From positions 49,998 through 113,997 of the forward strand of contig NZ_JADMLB010000012.1 in the NCBI RefSeq assembly GCF_015482765.1: a stretch of 64,000 nucleotides of DNA, written 5' to 3'. Of this stretch, positions 36,978 through 45,815 are shown piece by piece; the first letter of the stretch is position 1, and each line of letters opens with the position of its first letter. The notes under the pieces are model-generated. The model worked only from the letters and a program-made list of their open reading frames with translations, was not told the origin of the DNA and ran no database searches. A program made the translations under genes and the position numbers. Source of the stretch: Halodesulfovibrio sp. GTDB lineage: Bacteria > Desulfobacterota > Desulfovibrionia > Desulfovibrionales > Desulfovibrionaceae.

Positions 36978-37112
36978 TTCTCAGGGCAGGGTGTAATTCC
37001 CTACCGGCGGTGATCCTCTTTAGGAGAGCCCGCGAGCGCTTCGTTGTACGAAGGTCAGCAGATCTGGTGTAATTCCAGAGCCGACGGTTAGAGTCCGGAT
37101 GAAAGAGAGTAA
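36978..37112 (+). promoter_or_regulatory. FMN riboswitch (RFN element)
   Basis: The conserved RFN blocks are present in order: TTCTCAGGGCAGGGTG, ATTCCCTACCGGCGGTGAT, GAGAGCCCGCGAGCG, GGTCAGCAGATCTGGTG, ATTCCAGAGCCGACGG and AGAGTCCGGATG. It lies about 110 bases before ribB. It should bind FMN and repress ribB expression, most probably by favouring the downstream terminator. Confidence 0.96.
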
Positions 37113-37165
37113 ATGCAGCCTGCATTCCTTTTTGGCAGCGTTAATGCTGCTCTATTCTTTTGCAC
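37112..37165 (+). terminator. Expression platform of the FMN riboswitch
   Basis: Two small hairpins follow the aptamer: AATGCA/TGCATT (37111-37126) before CCTTTTT, and GCAGC/GCTGC (37136-37151) before TCTATTCTTTT. Either could act as the riboswitch-controlled terminator. The alternative pairing is not worked out. Confidence 0.55.
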
Positions 37166-37217
37166 TGCTTTTTACTTGCCCTGATTCTTGCGATTCTTAA
37201 ACATTTTGGAGAATTCA

Positions 37218-37862
37218 ATGAATCAGTCATTACTTGATCAGTTTGGAACATCAGAAGAACGTGTAGAAAGAGCTCTTGCTGCCTTGCAGCAAGGTTTCGG
37301 TGTGATTGTTACTGATGATGAAGATCGTGAAAACGAAGGCGATATGATCTTTTCATCAGAGCACCTTACTCCGGAGCAAATGGCTTTACTCATTCGTGAA
37401 TGTAGCGGCATTGTTTGTCTTTGCATGACTGATGAGAAAATTAAAGAGCTTGAGTTACCAATGATGGTTGATGAAAACCATAGCCAGTATCAGACAGCGT
37501 TTACAGTTTCTATTGAGGCTGCAGAAGGTGTTACTACTGGGGTATCCGCAGCTGATCGTGTACGAACCGTAAAAGCAGCTTCATGTGGAAGTGCTAGTTC
37601 TTCTGATATCAACAGCCCGGGGCATGTATTCCCACTTTGCGCACGTGAAGGTGGTGTTCTTGAACGCCGTGGACATACAGAAGCTACCGTTGATTTAATG
37701 CGCCTTGCTGGTCTTGGTACTTGTGGTGTGTTATGCGAAGTAACTAATCCTGATGGCACAATGGCTCGTCTGCCTGAGCTCGTTAAGATTTCAAAGAAAT
37801 ATGAAATGCCAATGTTAACCATTGAAGACTTAGTTGCTTACCGCGAAGGAAAAGAACTATAG
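37218..37862 (+). CDS. ribB: 3,4-dihydroxy-2-butanone 4-phosphate synthase
   Basis: This is a 214-residue protein. ATG 37218 follows GGAG. It carries the metal and substrate motif [53 protein letters not shown] and a normal C-terminus. It makes the four-carbon precursor of riboflavin from ribulose 5-phosphate. It is the stand-alone E. coli type, not fused to GTP cyclohydrolase II. It is controlled by the FMN riboswitch directly upstream and ended by its own terminator. Confidence 0.97.
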   Translation: MNQSLLDQFGTSEERVERALAALQQGFGVIVTDDEDRENEGDMIFSSEHLTPEQMALLIRECSGIVCLCMTDEKIKELELPMMVDENHSQYQTAFTVSIEAAEGVTTGVSAADRVRTVKAASCGSASSSDINSPGHVFPLCAREGGVLERRGHTEATVDLMRLAGLGTCGVLCEVTNPDGTMARLPELVKISKKYEMPMLTIEDLVAYREGKEL

Positions 37863-37893
37863 GGTGCAGCGCTAATCCCTAATACACAACGTT

Positions 37894-37926
37894 AAAGACC
37901 GGACTATGTCCGGTCTTTTTTTTTGC
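37894..37926 (+). terminator. Terminator after ribB
   Basis: AAAGACCGGAC pairs with GTCCGGTCTTT around a short loop and is followed by a run of T. Strong intrinsic terminator. Confidence 0.93.
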
Positions 37927-37974
37927 TTTTTAAGAAGAGTTTGGATCATTGTATATTTAAACGTGTTTGAAAAA

Positions 37975-38011
37975 CTACATATCAACTAGTTAATATGTAG
38001 TGGCGTTTTTT
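37975..38011 (+). terminator. T-tailed hairpin in the AT-rich region (first)
   Basis: CTACATAT pairs with ATATGTAG around a ten-base loop, followed after TGGCG by seven T. It could be a second terminator behind ribB or the end of a short RNA. Confidence 0.45.
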
Positions 38012-38070
38012 TCTTTTGTCATAAAATTGACTATTCTATTTTGTACGTAAAAACAGTTTTTCAAAAACAT

Positions 38071-38120
38071 AAGTTGGCAATTTTTTGCTTATGAAGCAAA
38101 AAATTGCCAACTTTTTTTAT
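38071..38120 (+). terminator. Perfect 20-bp-stem hairpin with T-tail
   Basis: The arms at 38071-38090 and 38094-38113 are perfect reverse complements, separated by ATG, and are followed by seven T. No gene precedes it within 70 bp except the ribB terminator. It is either a reinforced terminator or the 3' end of a small RNA starting after 37930. Confidence 0.6.
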
Positions 38121-38724
38121 ATGCAAAAAAAATGAGTCTGTTTAGTTAAATAAAATATTTGAAGCAAAAATATTTTATTTAAAAAATACAATTATTTCAA
38201 TATATAAAGTGGGCGTGTCTGAGGGGTATTCTTGAAATATTTTATTGGTAAATATGTCAAAAATGCAACGTTTTATATTGAACTTACGAGAAAGATTGAT
38301 TTTTTTATCGAATTTTCTATTGAAGTTTGATTCGTTTAAATGTAGACGGCAATTGTTGCTTCGTTATAGGGGTTTCAATATCGAAGGGGACGTTTTTTGA
38401 TCGCTTAAATTTGAAAATATGTTTTTTTAAAAAGTAAAAGATATTTTTCTGATTTTTTAGAGCTACGCAAATTCTTTTCATTTGATCTTGTAAATTTTCA
38501 TACATCGTACGCAACAGTTTTTTTATTCATAAAATATATTTTTTATACCACAAAATTTTGTACAAAGAGAATTTTATGATCTTTTTGATACAAAAAATAA
38601 AATTTGCGACTGCAAAAAGGTATTAAAAATTATTTTATAGTGCTCATCTTCAGTAACAAAAAAATGTGCAACGTACTTACAATGATAACATTGTGCACAA
38701 AAAAATGCCTACGGAGAATTTACT

Positions 38725-39282
38725 ATGGCTAAAGAGGGAAGTGTAGCTCCTAAGGAGCGAATAAATATTAAATACGTTCCTGCTACAGGTGATCAGCAGG
38801 AAGAAGTTGAATTACCATTAAAATTGGTGGTGATGGGGGATTTTAAAGGCCATCCTGAAGATACTCCAATTGAAGAAAGACAAACCGTATCAGTCGATAA
38901 AAACACTTTTACTTCTGTTATGGCTGAAAGTGAACTTTCATTGAGTACTTCTGTACCAAATAAGTTGGTTGAAGAAGAGGGTGTTGATTTACCGGTTAAC
39001 CTATCTTTTAAATCACTAAGTGATTTTGCCCCAGATGCTATCGCAAGCCAGGTTCCAGAATTGAAGCAGCTGATTGAGCTCAGAGAAGCTCTCGTTGCTC
39101 TGAAAGGGCCTCTTGGTAACATTCCAGCATTTAGAACAAGAATGCAGGAATTACTTTCATCTCAGGAGTCTCGTGACAAGCTTTTAGCTGAGTTGGAACT
39201 GGTAGGCGGAAATAGCAGCGATGATGCTTCTAAAGATGAAGCTGCTAAAGAAGAAAAAAAAGCACCTAAAAAAGATAAGTAG
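38725..39282 (+). CDS. tssB: T6SS contractile sheath small subunit TssB
   Basis: This is a 185-residue protein. ATG 38725 follows CGGAGA. It has the ImpB/VipA pattern: VELPLKLVVMGDFKG near the start, NLSFKSLSDFAPDAIASQVPEL, and LKGPLGNIPAFRTRM. The C-terminus is Lys/Glu/Asp-rich. With TssC it forms the contractile sheath around the inner tube. It is the first gene of a 15-gene cluster on one strand. Confidence 0.96.
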   Translation: MAKEGSVAPKERINIKYVPATGDQQEEVELPLKLVVMGDFKGHPEDTPIEERQTVSVDKNTFTSVMAESELSLSTSVPNKLVEEEGVDLPVNLSFKSLSDFAPDAIASQVPELKQLIELREALVALKGPLGNIPAFRTRMQELLSSQESRDKLLAELELVGGNSSDDASKDEAAKEEKKAPKKDK

Positions 39283-39322
39283 TCAGTACTGCTCACAAGA
39301 ACAGTATTAAGAGGAACCGTTT

Positions 39323-40798
39323 ATGTCCGCTCAAGTACAAACTGCTGCAGCCGAGAACGCTGCACCGGTAGGCCTTCTTGATGAAATTATGGCGCAAACA
39401 AAAATGGCGCCAAATGAAGAAGGATATGATGTCGCCAAGAAAGGTGTAGCAGCCTTTATCGAAAATCTTATTGGTACTAATAAAACAGAAGAACCAGTAA
39501 ACAAAACTCTCGTAGACCAGATGCTTGTTGAGCTTGATAAAAAAATCAGTTCACAGATGGATGCTATCCTTCATGATCCAAGTATTCAGGAAATGGAATC
39601 TTCCTGGCGTGGTCTTAAGCTGCTGGTCGACCGAACCGATTTCCGTGAAAATATTAAGCTTGAACTGCTTCACGTAACAAAGAAAGAGTTACTTGACGAC
39701 TTTGAGTTTGCTCCAGAGACCGTTCAGTCAGGTCTTTACAAACACGTTTACTCCTCCGGTTATGGTCAGTTTGGTGGTGAGCCTATCGGCGCAATGATTG
39801 GCAACTACACATTCTCCCCAACCACACCGGATATGAAGCTTCTTCAGTACGTAGCTGCTGTTGGCGCTATGGCTCACGCTCCTTTCATCTCCAGCGTAGC
39901 ACCAGACTTTTTCGGTATCGACTCCTATGAAGAGCTGCCAAACCTGAAAGATCTGAATACCATTTTCGAAAGCCCTCGTTACACCAAGTGGCGTTCACTG
40001 CGTGAATCAGAAGATGCACGTTACCTTGGTCTCACCGCTCCGCGTTTCCTTCTTCGTGTCCCTTACGATCCAGTGGAAAATCCGATCAAGTCTTTCAACT
40101 ATCGCGAAAACGTGAGTGATTCACACGAAAGTTACTTGTGGGGTAACACCGCTTTTGCATTGGCTTCTCGTTTGACTGACAGCTTTGCAAAATTCCGCTG
40201 GTGCCCGAACATTATCGGTCCACAGAGTGGCGGTGCTGTAGAAGATTTGCCAGTTCACTTATACGAAGCCCTCGGTACACTTCAGGCAAAAATTCCTACC
40301 GAAGTTCTGATCACAGACCGTAAAGAATTTGAGCTTGCTGAAGAAGGTTTTATTTCTCTTACAATGAGAAAGGGTAGCGATAACGCCGCATTCTTCTCTG
40401 CAAACTCTATTCAGAAACCAAAAGTGTTCCAAAATACCAAAGAAGGTAAGGAAGCAGAAACTAACTACAAGCTTGGTACTCAGCTTCCTTACATGATGAT
40501 CATTAACCGCCTCGCACACTACATTAAAGTGCTTCAGCGTGAACAGATCGGTTCTTGGAAAGAGCGTCAGGATCTGGAACGTGATCTCAACACTTGGATT
40601 CGTCAGTACGTTGCTGATCAGGAAAACCCACCTTCCGATGTACGTAGCCGTCGTCCATTGCGCGCTGCTAAGATTGAAGTATCGGATATTGAGGGCGATC
40701 CAGGTTGGTACCAGGTTTCTCTCGCCGTGCGTCCTCACTTCAAATACATGGGTGCGAATTTCGAATTGTCCTTGGTAGGCCGACTTGATCAGTCATAG
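39323..40798 (+). CDS. tssC: T6SS contractile sheath large subunit TssC
   Basis: This is a 491-residue ImpC/VipB protein preceded by AGAGGAA. It contains ESSWRGLKLLVDRTDFRENIKLELL, the conserved EPIGAMIGNY, and ends with WYQVSLAVRPHFKYMGANFELSLVGRLD. It pairs with TssB in the sheath whose contraction drives the tube out. Codon use is more regular and GC-richer than in neighbouring genes, as expected for an abundant structural protein. Confidence 0.97.
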   Translation: MSAQVQTAAAENAAPVGLLDEIMAQTKMAPNEEGYDVAKKGVAAFIENLIGTNKTEEPVNKTLVDQMLVELDKKISSQMDAILHDPSIQEMESSWRGLKLLVDRTDFRENIKLELLHVTKKELLDDFEFAPETVQSGLYKHVYSSGYGQFGGEPIGAMIGNYTFSPTTPDMKLLQYVAAVGAMAHAPFISSVAPDFFGIDSYEELPNLKDLNTIFESPRYTKWRSLRESEDARYLGLTAPRFLLRVPYDPVENPIKSFNYRENVSDSHESYLWGNTAFALASRLTDSFAKFRWCPNIIGPQSGGAVEDLPVHLYEALGTLQAKIPTEVLITDRKEFELAEEGFISLTMRKGSDNAAFFSANSIQKPKVFQNTKEGKEAETNYKLGTQLPYMMIINRLAHYIKVLQREQIGSWKERQDLERDLNTWIRQYVADQENPPSDVRSRRPLRAAKIEVSDIEGDPGWYQVSLAVRPHFKYMGANFELSLVGRLDQS

Positions 40799-40800
40799 TG

Positions 40801-41235
40801 ATGTCTGATTTCCAAGCTAAGAGCAATTCTTACGGAAGCTTCTTCGAACGACTGGAAGCAGATGCATCAACTCGGTCGGTGACTCAACGTCCCGACCCTG
40901 TTGATGTCGTCGATTCCGTAAAGCGTAATATCGCCCAAATTCTTAATACCCGTATGGGGGAAGCCCTCAGTGCTCCTGACCTAGGTTTGCTTGATTTTAA
41001 TGATGCAACACTGGGAAGTCAGGATCTTGCAATGAAGATTCGCCGAGCGATTCAGTATTGTCTGGATCGGTATGAGCCAAGGGTAGAAGATATAGATATT
41101 AGAGTATTACCGGATGCAACAACGCCGTTGAAATTGAAATTTCATATTGTGGCGACAGTACATACAGGGGCAATGCACGACAAAGTGCAGATAGATCTTT
41201 TCTTGGATAGTAACCGATCATACAGAGTAAGATAG
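40801..41235 (+). CDS. tssE: T6SS baseplate protein TssE
   Basis: This is a 144-residue gp25-like protein. It has the family segment NIAQILNTRMGEALSAPDLGLLDFN, followed by AIQYCLDRYEPRVEDIDIRVLPD. It is a baseplate wedge component related to phage T4 gp25. It starts two bases after the tssC stop, and its own stop shares a base with the tssF start. No hcp gene lies between tssC and tssE, unlike in many other T6SS loci. Confidence 0.95.
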   Translation: MSDFQAKSNSYGSFFERLEADASTRSVTQRPDPVDVVDSVKRNIAQILNTRMGEALSAPDLGLLDFNDATLGSQDLAMKIRRAIQYCLDRYEPRVEDIDIRVLPDATTPLKLKFHIVATVHTGAMHDKVQIDLFLDSNRSYRVR

Positions 41236-42998
41236 TGCGCGATAGATATTTCAGAGACGAGCTCGCTTTTCTGCGAGAGCAGGGTGCTGCTTTTTCCGAG
41301 GTGTATCCTCAGCTTTCCCGTTTTCTTAATGCCCGTACAACGGACCCAGATGTAGAACGACTGCTGGAAGGCTTTGCCTTTTTAACAGGTCGCCTCAGGG
41401 AAAAAGTTGAAGACGAGTTCCCTGAACTTACGCACTCTATTATCAATATGCTTTGGCCTAACTATTTAAGGCCGGTTCCAAGTATCAGTATTGTACAGTT
41501 CACAGCGGATGAAAAAGCAATCAGCGAGCGGCAAGTAGTAGATAAAGGAACACGGCTGAATAGTGTGCCTGTGTTTGGAACTGTCTGTCAGTTTCGAACT
41601 TGTCATGAGATGGATGTTTACCCATTAGAACGCGAAAAAGTTTTGGCTACAACAACCCGTGAGTCTTCACATATTGATGTAGATTTACGAATTTTGGGCG
41701 ACTTGACCGCAGAAAGTGTCGGGTTTGAATCATTACGCTTTTATCTGGGTGGGGAAACCTACAGTGCACAAATGCTCTTTTTATGGCTTAGCCACTACTT
41801 GGAGCGAATAGAATTAGTGTGCGAGGGACAGGTATACTCCTTGCCCTCCAGCAACTTCAATGCTGTTGGTTTTGATTCCGATCATTCTATTCTTCCGTAT
41901 CCGAAAAATGTTTATGAAGGATATCGTATTCTTCAGGAATATTTAGCTTTTCCCGAAGCCTTTTTATTCTTTGATGTAAAAGATTTTGGGAAAACGTTGC
42001 CTCCGGAAACCTCTGGAAATGTAACAGTACGGTTTTGTTTTTCTAAAACATTACCTGCTGATGTTCGTGTTCGCGATGAAAATTTTGAGCTGCATTGTAC
42101 TCCGGTGATTAACCTGTTCACCCATGATGCAGACCCTATCGATCTGAATGGTAAGAGTGCAGAATATAAAATCGTCCCTTCTAGCAGATTCTCCTCACAT
42201 TATGAAATCTTCAGCATCGATAAGGTTCAGGGATGGCAGGAAAATTACGTGGGAAGAGTTCGCGGACAAGCGCGAATTTACACTCCCTTTGAGAGCTTTC
42301 AGCACGAAATTGAACGCGCATTGAGCAGAAACACACTCTATTACCGCGTACGAGTGAGAGACAGTATTCGTAATGACGGATTTGAGCATTATCTTTCATT
42401 CGTACGTGGTGATGAGTCTGAATGCATGAACTTTAGTGAAGCTGTTTCGTTGGAGCTTACGTGCACTAATAGGCAACTTCCGCTGGAGTTAGGGAAGGGA
42501 GATATCTGTGTACCGACAGATAGTTCGCCTTCATATGCAGAGTTTACCAATATTACAGAGCCGACGGCTCCTTTACGCCCGGTACTTGATGGCAGTCTGC
42601 TCTGGACACTTATTTCTAACCTTTCATTGAACTACCTTTCATTGCTTTCAAAAGATGCGTTGAGCGCTGTTTTACAGGCGTATGATTTTCGTGCGTTGGT
42701 TGATCGACAGGCTGAACGTATTTCTAAGCATAGATTGGATGGAATCGTGAAAATCGACTCTTCGCCAGTGGATAAAATTTTACGGGGGCTACCAGTTCGG
42801 GGGCTGCGTTCAGAAATTACGTTGAACCAGTCTGCATTCGGGTCAGAAGGTGACTTGTATCTTTTTGGAACGATACTCAGCCGCTTTTTTGCACTGTATG
42901 CGAGCATAAATTCGTTTCATGAATTGGTAGTGATTAATGCGGATAATCAGGAGACATACACGTGGGACACTCAGACGGGAATGCAGCCGTTAATCTAG
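41235..42998 (+). CDS. tssF: T6SS baseplate protein TssF
   Basis: This is a 587-residue VasA/ImpG protein starting at GTG overlapping the tssE stop. The typical N-terminus YFRDELAFLREQGAAFSEVYPQLSRFL is followed by DPDVERLLEGFAFLTGRLREKVEDEFPELTHS in interrupted form and LWPNYLRPVPS. It forms the baseplate wedge with TssG and TssE. It overlaps tssG by 37 bp. Confidence 0.96.
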   Translation: MRDRYFRDELAFLREQGAAFSEVYPQLSRFLNARTTDPDVERLLEGFAFLTGRLREKVEDEFPELTHSIINMLWPNYLRPVPSISIVQFTADEKAISERQVVDKGTRLNSVPVFGTVCQFRTCHEMDVYPLEREKVLATTTRESSHIDVDLRILGDLTAESVGFESLRFYLGGETYSAQMLFLWLSHYLERIELVCEGQVYSLPSSNFNAVGFDSDHSILPYPKNVYEGYRILQEYLAFPEAFLFFDVKDFGKTLPPETSGNVTVRFCFSKTLPADVRVRDENFELHCTPVINLFTHDADPIDLNGKSAEYKIVPSSRFSSHYEIFSIDKVQGWQENYVGRVRGQARIYTPFESFQHEIERALSRNTLYYRVRVRDSIRNDGFEHYLSFVRGDESECMNFSEAVSLELTCTNRQLPLELGKGDICVPTDSSPSYAEFTNITEPTAPLRPVLDGSLLWTLISNLSLNYLSLLSKDALSAVLQAYDFRALVDRQAERISKHRLDGIVKIDSSPVDKILRGLPVRGLRSEITLNQSAFGSEGDLYLFGTILSRFFALYASINSFHELVVINADNQETYTWDTQTGMQPLI

Positions 42999-43966
42999 AG
43001 ATAGAGCCAGCATGTGCACTGCCGGAAAATGTCCGCTCATACAATTTTTACCAATTGGTAGAGTTACTGCACAAGCTGGATAACTCAGATCCGGAGAGTG
43101 AAGAGTGGGAACGAACCTGTCAGTTGTTGTTTAGTTCAAGTCCCAGTTTGGGTTTTGCAGCAAGCGATGTACAGGGAATTGAGCGAATGCCGAGCGGTAA
43201 TTGCCGCCTTCAGACAACATTTTTGGGGCTAAGCGGAGCTCAGTCTCCATTACCCGGATACTATCTTGAGCAAATTTTAACAGAAGGAGACGAGGGGCTT
43301 CGAAAAGAGTTTCTTGACTTCTTTAACCACAGGCTTGTGTCGCTGGTGTACCGTATCTGGAGAAAATATCGATACTACATACGGTTTAAAGAAAATGCAT
43401 CAGACGCTTTTTCGGCTCAGCTGTTTGCCCTGGTTGGATTGGCTGACAAGGGAATGCGCAGTGAGACTTCGATTAACTGGTGTAAAATGCTTGCCTATGC
43501 AGGAATGCTTGCTGGGCGCAGTCGATCTCCACAGGTCGTTTCCGGTATTGTCGGTCACTGCTTTGATCTTTCTGATGTTTCAATCGAGCAGTGGCAAGTT
43601 CGTAATGTTCCTATACCTCAAGAGCAGCGATTGCTGCTTGGCGTTAAGAATACATGGTTAGGGCAGGATACCGTTATCGGGCATTACGTTCGGGATTGTA
43701 CTGGTAAATTTTTGATTTGTTTAAAGGGCTTAACGCTGGAACGGTTTAGAGATTTCCTTCCAATAGGAAAAGATTTTCAGCCGTTCTGCACATTGATTGA
43801 ATTTATTTTGCGGGAACAGATGGCGTATGATTTGGAGCTTGAACTTAAACCGGACGAAGCGTTCCCGATTTGTCTCGATAAAAAGTACGGCGCGTTGCTA
43901 GGGTGGTCTTCTTTTATGGGAGACATAACGAAAAATCGACGTGTTCGAATCCAGATTAGGCTTTAG
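42962..43966 (+). CDS. tssG: T6SS baseplate protein TssG
   Basis: This is a 334-residue VasB/ImpH protein. GTG 42962 has CAGGAGA upstream inside tssF. It contains YNFYQLVELLHKL, SLGFAASDVQGIER, LGLSGAQSPLPGYYLEQIL and DFFNHRLVSLVYRIWRKYRY. It is the partner of TssF in the baseplate wedge. The 37-bp overlap indicates translational coupling. Confidence 0.96.
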   Translation: MGHSDGNAAVNLEIEPACALPENVRSYNFYQLVELLHKLDNSDPESEEWERTCQLLFSSSPSLGFAASDVQGIERMPSGNCRLQTTFLGLSGAQSPLPGYYLEQILTEGDEGLRKEFLDFFNHRLVSLVYRIWRKYRYYIRFKENASDAFSAQLFALVGLADKGMRSETSINWCKMLAYAGMLAGRSRSPQVVSGIVGHCFDLSDVSIEQWQVRNVPIPQEQRLLLGVKNTWLGQDTVIGHYVRDCTGKFLICLKGLTLERFRDFLPIGKDFQPFCTLIEFILREQMAYDLELELKPDEAFPICLDKKYGALLGWSSFMGDITKNRRVRIQIRL

Positions 43967-43977
43967 AGGAACTCACA

Positions 43978-45324
43978 ATGTCAGAGCAACAATGTATCAC
44001 ACTGGTAGTCACCAACTCTCAGGTGCTTGAAGCCGGATTGTCGGCAACAAAAACATTTTATACCGAGGGCGGTTCTATTGGCGCAAGCCCCGGCGATGAC
44101 TGGAACTTACGTGACAGAAAAGGAAAGGTTCGCCTTTCGCATTGTAAGATATCCGTGATTGATGGTGAATTCTGTATCACAGACACTAGCGATGCAACCT
44201 TTGTAAATGGTGCATCAATGCCGGTTGGCTGGGGTAAACATGCACAACTGAATGCTAATGATACCGTGAAAATTGGTCCTTATGACATTCGCGTGCACTT
44301 TGCGGAGGAAGATGAAGTGTTTGCAGGAAAGACCAGTTCGTTGAAACAGGTTTTTTCTGATTCAGAGAATTCATCATTACTTGCACATGGTGCAGCTCCG
44401 GCTGCTTTTGATATCGCAGCCAATGATGACAGTGGTGCAGTCGATGATCCTTTAGCAGCTTTGGATGAACTTGAAGGTATGCTCGGCTCTGATCTGGATG
44501 ATCTTTCACTGGATGCAACTGCACAAGATGATGGGGCAGATTTTTTAACAGCGAAAGATCAGCAGTGGCAGGGGAGTTCTATAACTGTTCAAGCTGATAG
44601 TGACTATGAAACAAGCTCTGCCATTTCATTGCAGCAGGCATCAAGCAAAGGGCATGGAATGGGCGAAGATACATTAGATTCATTGGATTTTACCGCAGCA
44701 GAACAACAGTACGCACCTGATGCTGGTTCTTCCCACTTTGTTGCTGGCCCAATGATTCGCGGTTTGGGTGTTTCAATTGGTAAAAGTGAAAATCTTGCTG
44801 ATATGCAAATGCTTGCAGAAGAGGTTGGTAGCTCATTGCAGGCAGCAGTAAAGGGGCTGTTGGGTTTGCATCAGCAGGTTGAAGATAGTCGATATGGCAT
44901 CATGAACAAGAATCTTCAGCCTATTGAAGACAACCCGCTTCGACTTGGTCTTCCATATGATGAGACCATTAAAACCATGTACGACGGTAAGCGGAGTCTT
45001 GTGCACTTAGCTGCCCCTGCTGCAATCGAAGAGAGTCTGGAAACCGTTAAAAATCATAATGAAGCTGTACAGACTGCGACGGCTGAAGCGTTGACTCAAG
45101 TGCTGCGAGCTTTTTCTCCGGATGTCTTGTTGAAACGCTTTAAAAGTTATCGTCGTACAAGTCTTCATGAAAGCGAATCACAAGAAGCGTGGGCTTGGGA
45201 TATGTACAATAGCTACTACGCTGAGTTGATCTCTGAGCGGCAGAAGGGGTTTGAAAAGCTGTTCTGGGAAATTTTTGATCAAGCTTATGATAAAAAATTA
45301 CGTGAAATGCAAAGGGAGTCATAA
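43978..45324 (+). CDS. T6SS-associated FHA-domain protein (TagH/VasC-like)
   Basis: This is a 448-residue protein preceded by AGAGGA. An N-terminal FHA domain (about 20-110) shows SIGASPGDDWNL, LSHCKISVIDG and DATFVNG, so it should bind phosphothreonine. A long acidic linker (about 115-260) leads to a conserved C-terminal helical domain of T6SS FHA proteins (SVGIGK-type start at about 265, YNSYYAELISERQKGFEKLF near the end). It sits between tssG and tssJ, the position of vasC in V. cholerae. No PpkA kinase or PppA phosphatase gene is in the window. Confidence 0.9.
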   Translation: MSEQQCITLVVTNSQVLEAGLSATKTFYTEGGSIGASPGDDWNLRDRKGKVRLSHCKISVIDGEFCITDTSDATFVNGASMPVGWGKHAQLNANDTVKIGPYDIRVHFAEEDEVFAGKTSSLKQVFSDSENSSLLAHGAAPAAFDIAANDDSGAVDDPLAALDELEGMLGSDLDDLSLDATAQDDGADFLTAKDQQWQGSSITVQADSDYETSSAISLQQASSKGHGMGEDTLDSLDFTAAEQQYAPDAGSSHFVAGPMIRGLGVSIGKSENLADMQMLAEEVGSSLQAAVKGLLGLHQQVEDSRYGIMNKNLQPIEDNPLRLGLPYDETIKTMYDGKRSLVHLAAPAAIEESLETVKNHNEAVQTATAEALTQVLRAFSPDVLLKRFKSYRRTSLHESESQEAWAWDMYNSYYAELISERQKGFEKLFWEIFDQAYDKKLREMQRES

Positions 45325-45325
45325 C

Positions 45326-45811
45326 ATGAAGTTACGAGTGATTCTTTTAGCTCTTCTGCTGACCCAGCTTACAGGCTGTGGATGGTTTTTTGGTGATGAT
45401 GACGAGTTACCACAGTTTCCTTCTCAAATAGCATACTGCGTGTTTGCCGATACAGAGGTGAATCAGAATCGAAGCGGCGAGGCAACCCCGATTGGTGTAC
45501 AGATTTTTCAGCTTGAAGATGATTCTATGTTCTTAGACGCAAGCTATGACGAGCTGGTCGATGATTACGATGATGCATTGGATAGCAGCTATGTTGATGA
45601 CTCTGACTATTTGCTTGCTCCAGGGCAGTTTAAGCATACCGAATTTATTGAAGTTGATGACGATACACGCTTTATCGCGGTTTTTGGCAAGTATGCTGAG
45701 CCAAATAAAGTGCAGTGGAAGAAGATTATCCCTGTTCAGCCTATGAACAAGATGTACCGCTTGATGGTGTATCTGGGACCGGATGAAGTAAAACTGAGTA
45801 TAGTGGAATAG
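45326..45811 (+). CDS. tssJ: T6SS outer-membrane lipoprotein TssJ
   Basis: This is a 161-residue lipoprotein. ATG 45326 follows AAGGGAG. The signal peptide ends with lipobox LTGC (Cys18). The mature part has the SciN/VasD pattern GEATPIGVQIFQLEDDSMFLDASYDEL and KKIIPVQPMNKMYRL. It anchors the TssL-TssM-TssJ membrane complex to the outer membrane. It is unusually rich in Asp (DDDE, VDDYDDALDSSYVDD). Confidence 0.95.
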   Translation: MKLRVILLALLLTQLTGCGWFFGDDDELPQFPSQIAYCVFADTEVNQNRSGEATPIGVQIFQLEDDSMFLDASYDELVDDYDDALDSSYVDDSDYLLAPGQFKHTEFIEVDDDTRFIAVFGKYAEPNKVQWKKIIPVQPMNKMYRLMVYLGPDEVKLSIVE

Positions 45812-45815
45812 CCAT

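Larger units (their letters stand above)
37927..38724. other. AT-rich gene-free region before the type VI secretion cluster
   Basis: About 0.8 kb has very high A+T content, far above the flanking genes. It contains two T-tailed hairpins (37975-38011 and 38071-38120). The only ORF is a 65-codon frame on the minus strand (38317-38514) without a ribosome-binding site. The last 85 bases before tssB must hold its promoter or leader and contain the palindrome TTGTGCACAA, but no clear -24/-12 or -35/-10 pair was found. Such AT-rich stretches often bind silencing proteins upstream of acquired operons; that is inference. Confidence 0.6.

Noticed and set aside
38073..38092. Sigma54-like TTGGCA followed by TTGC at the hairpin before tssB
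   Set aside because: The GG-to-GC spacing is one base too short, and the sequence is fully explained as one arm of the perfect 20-bp inverted repeat with a T-tail.
38317..38514. 65-residue minus-strand ORF in the AT-rich region
   Set aside because: There is no ribosome-binding site, the composition follows the local AT-rich background (Lys, Phe, Ile), and there is no recognised motif. Kept only as a remote possibility.
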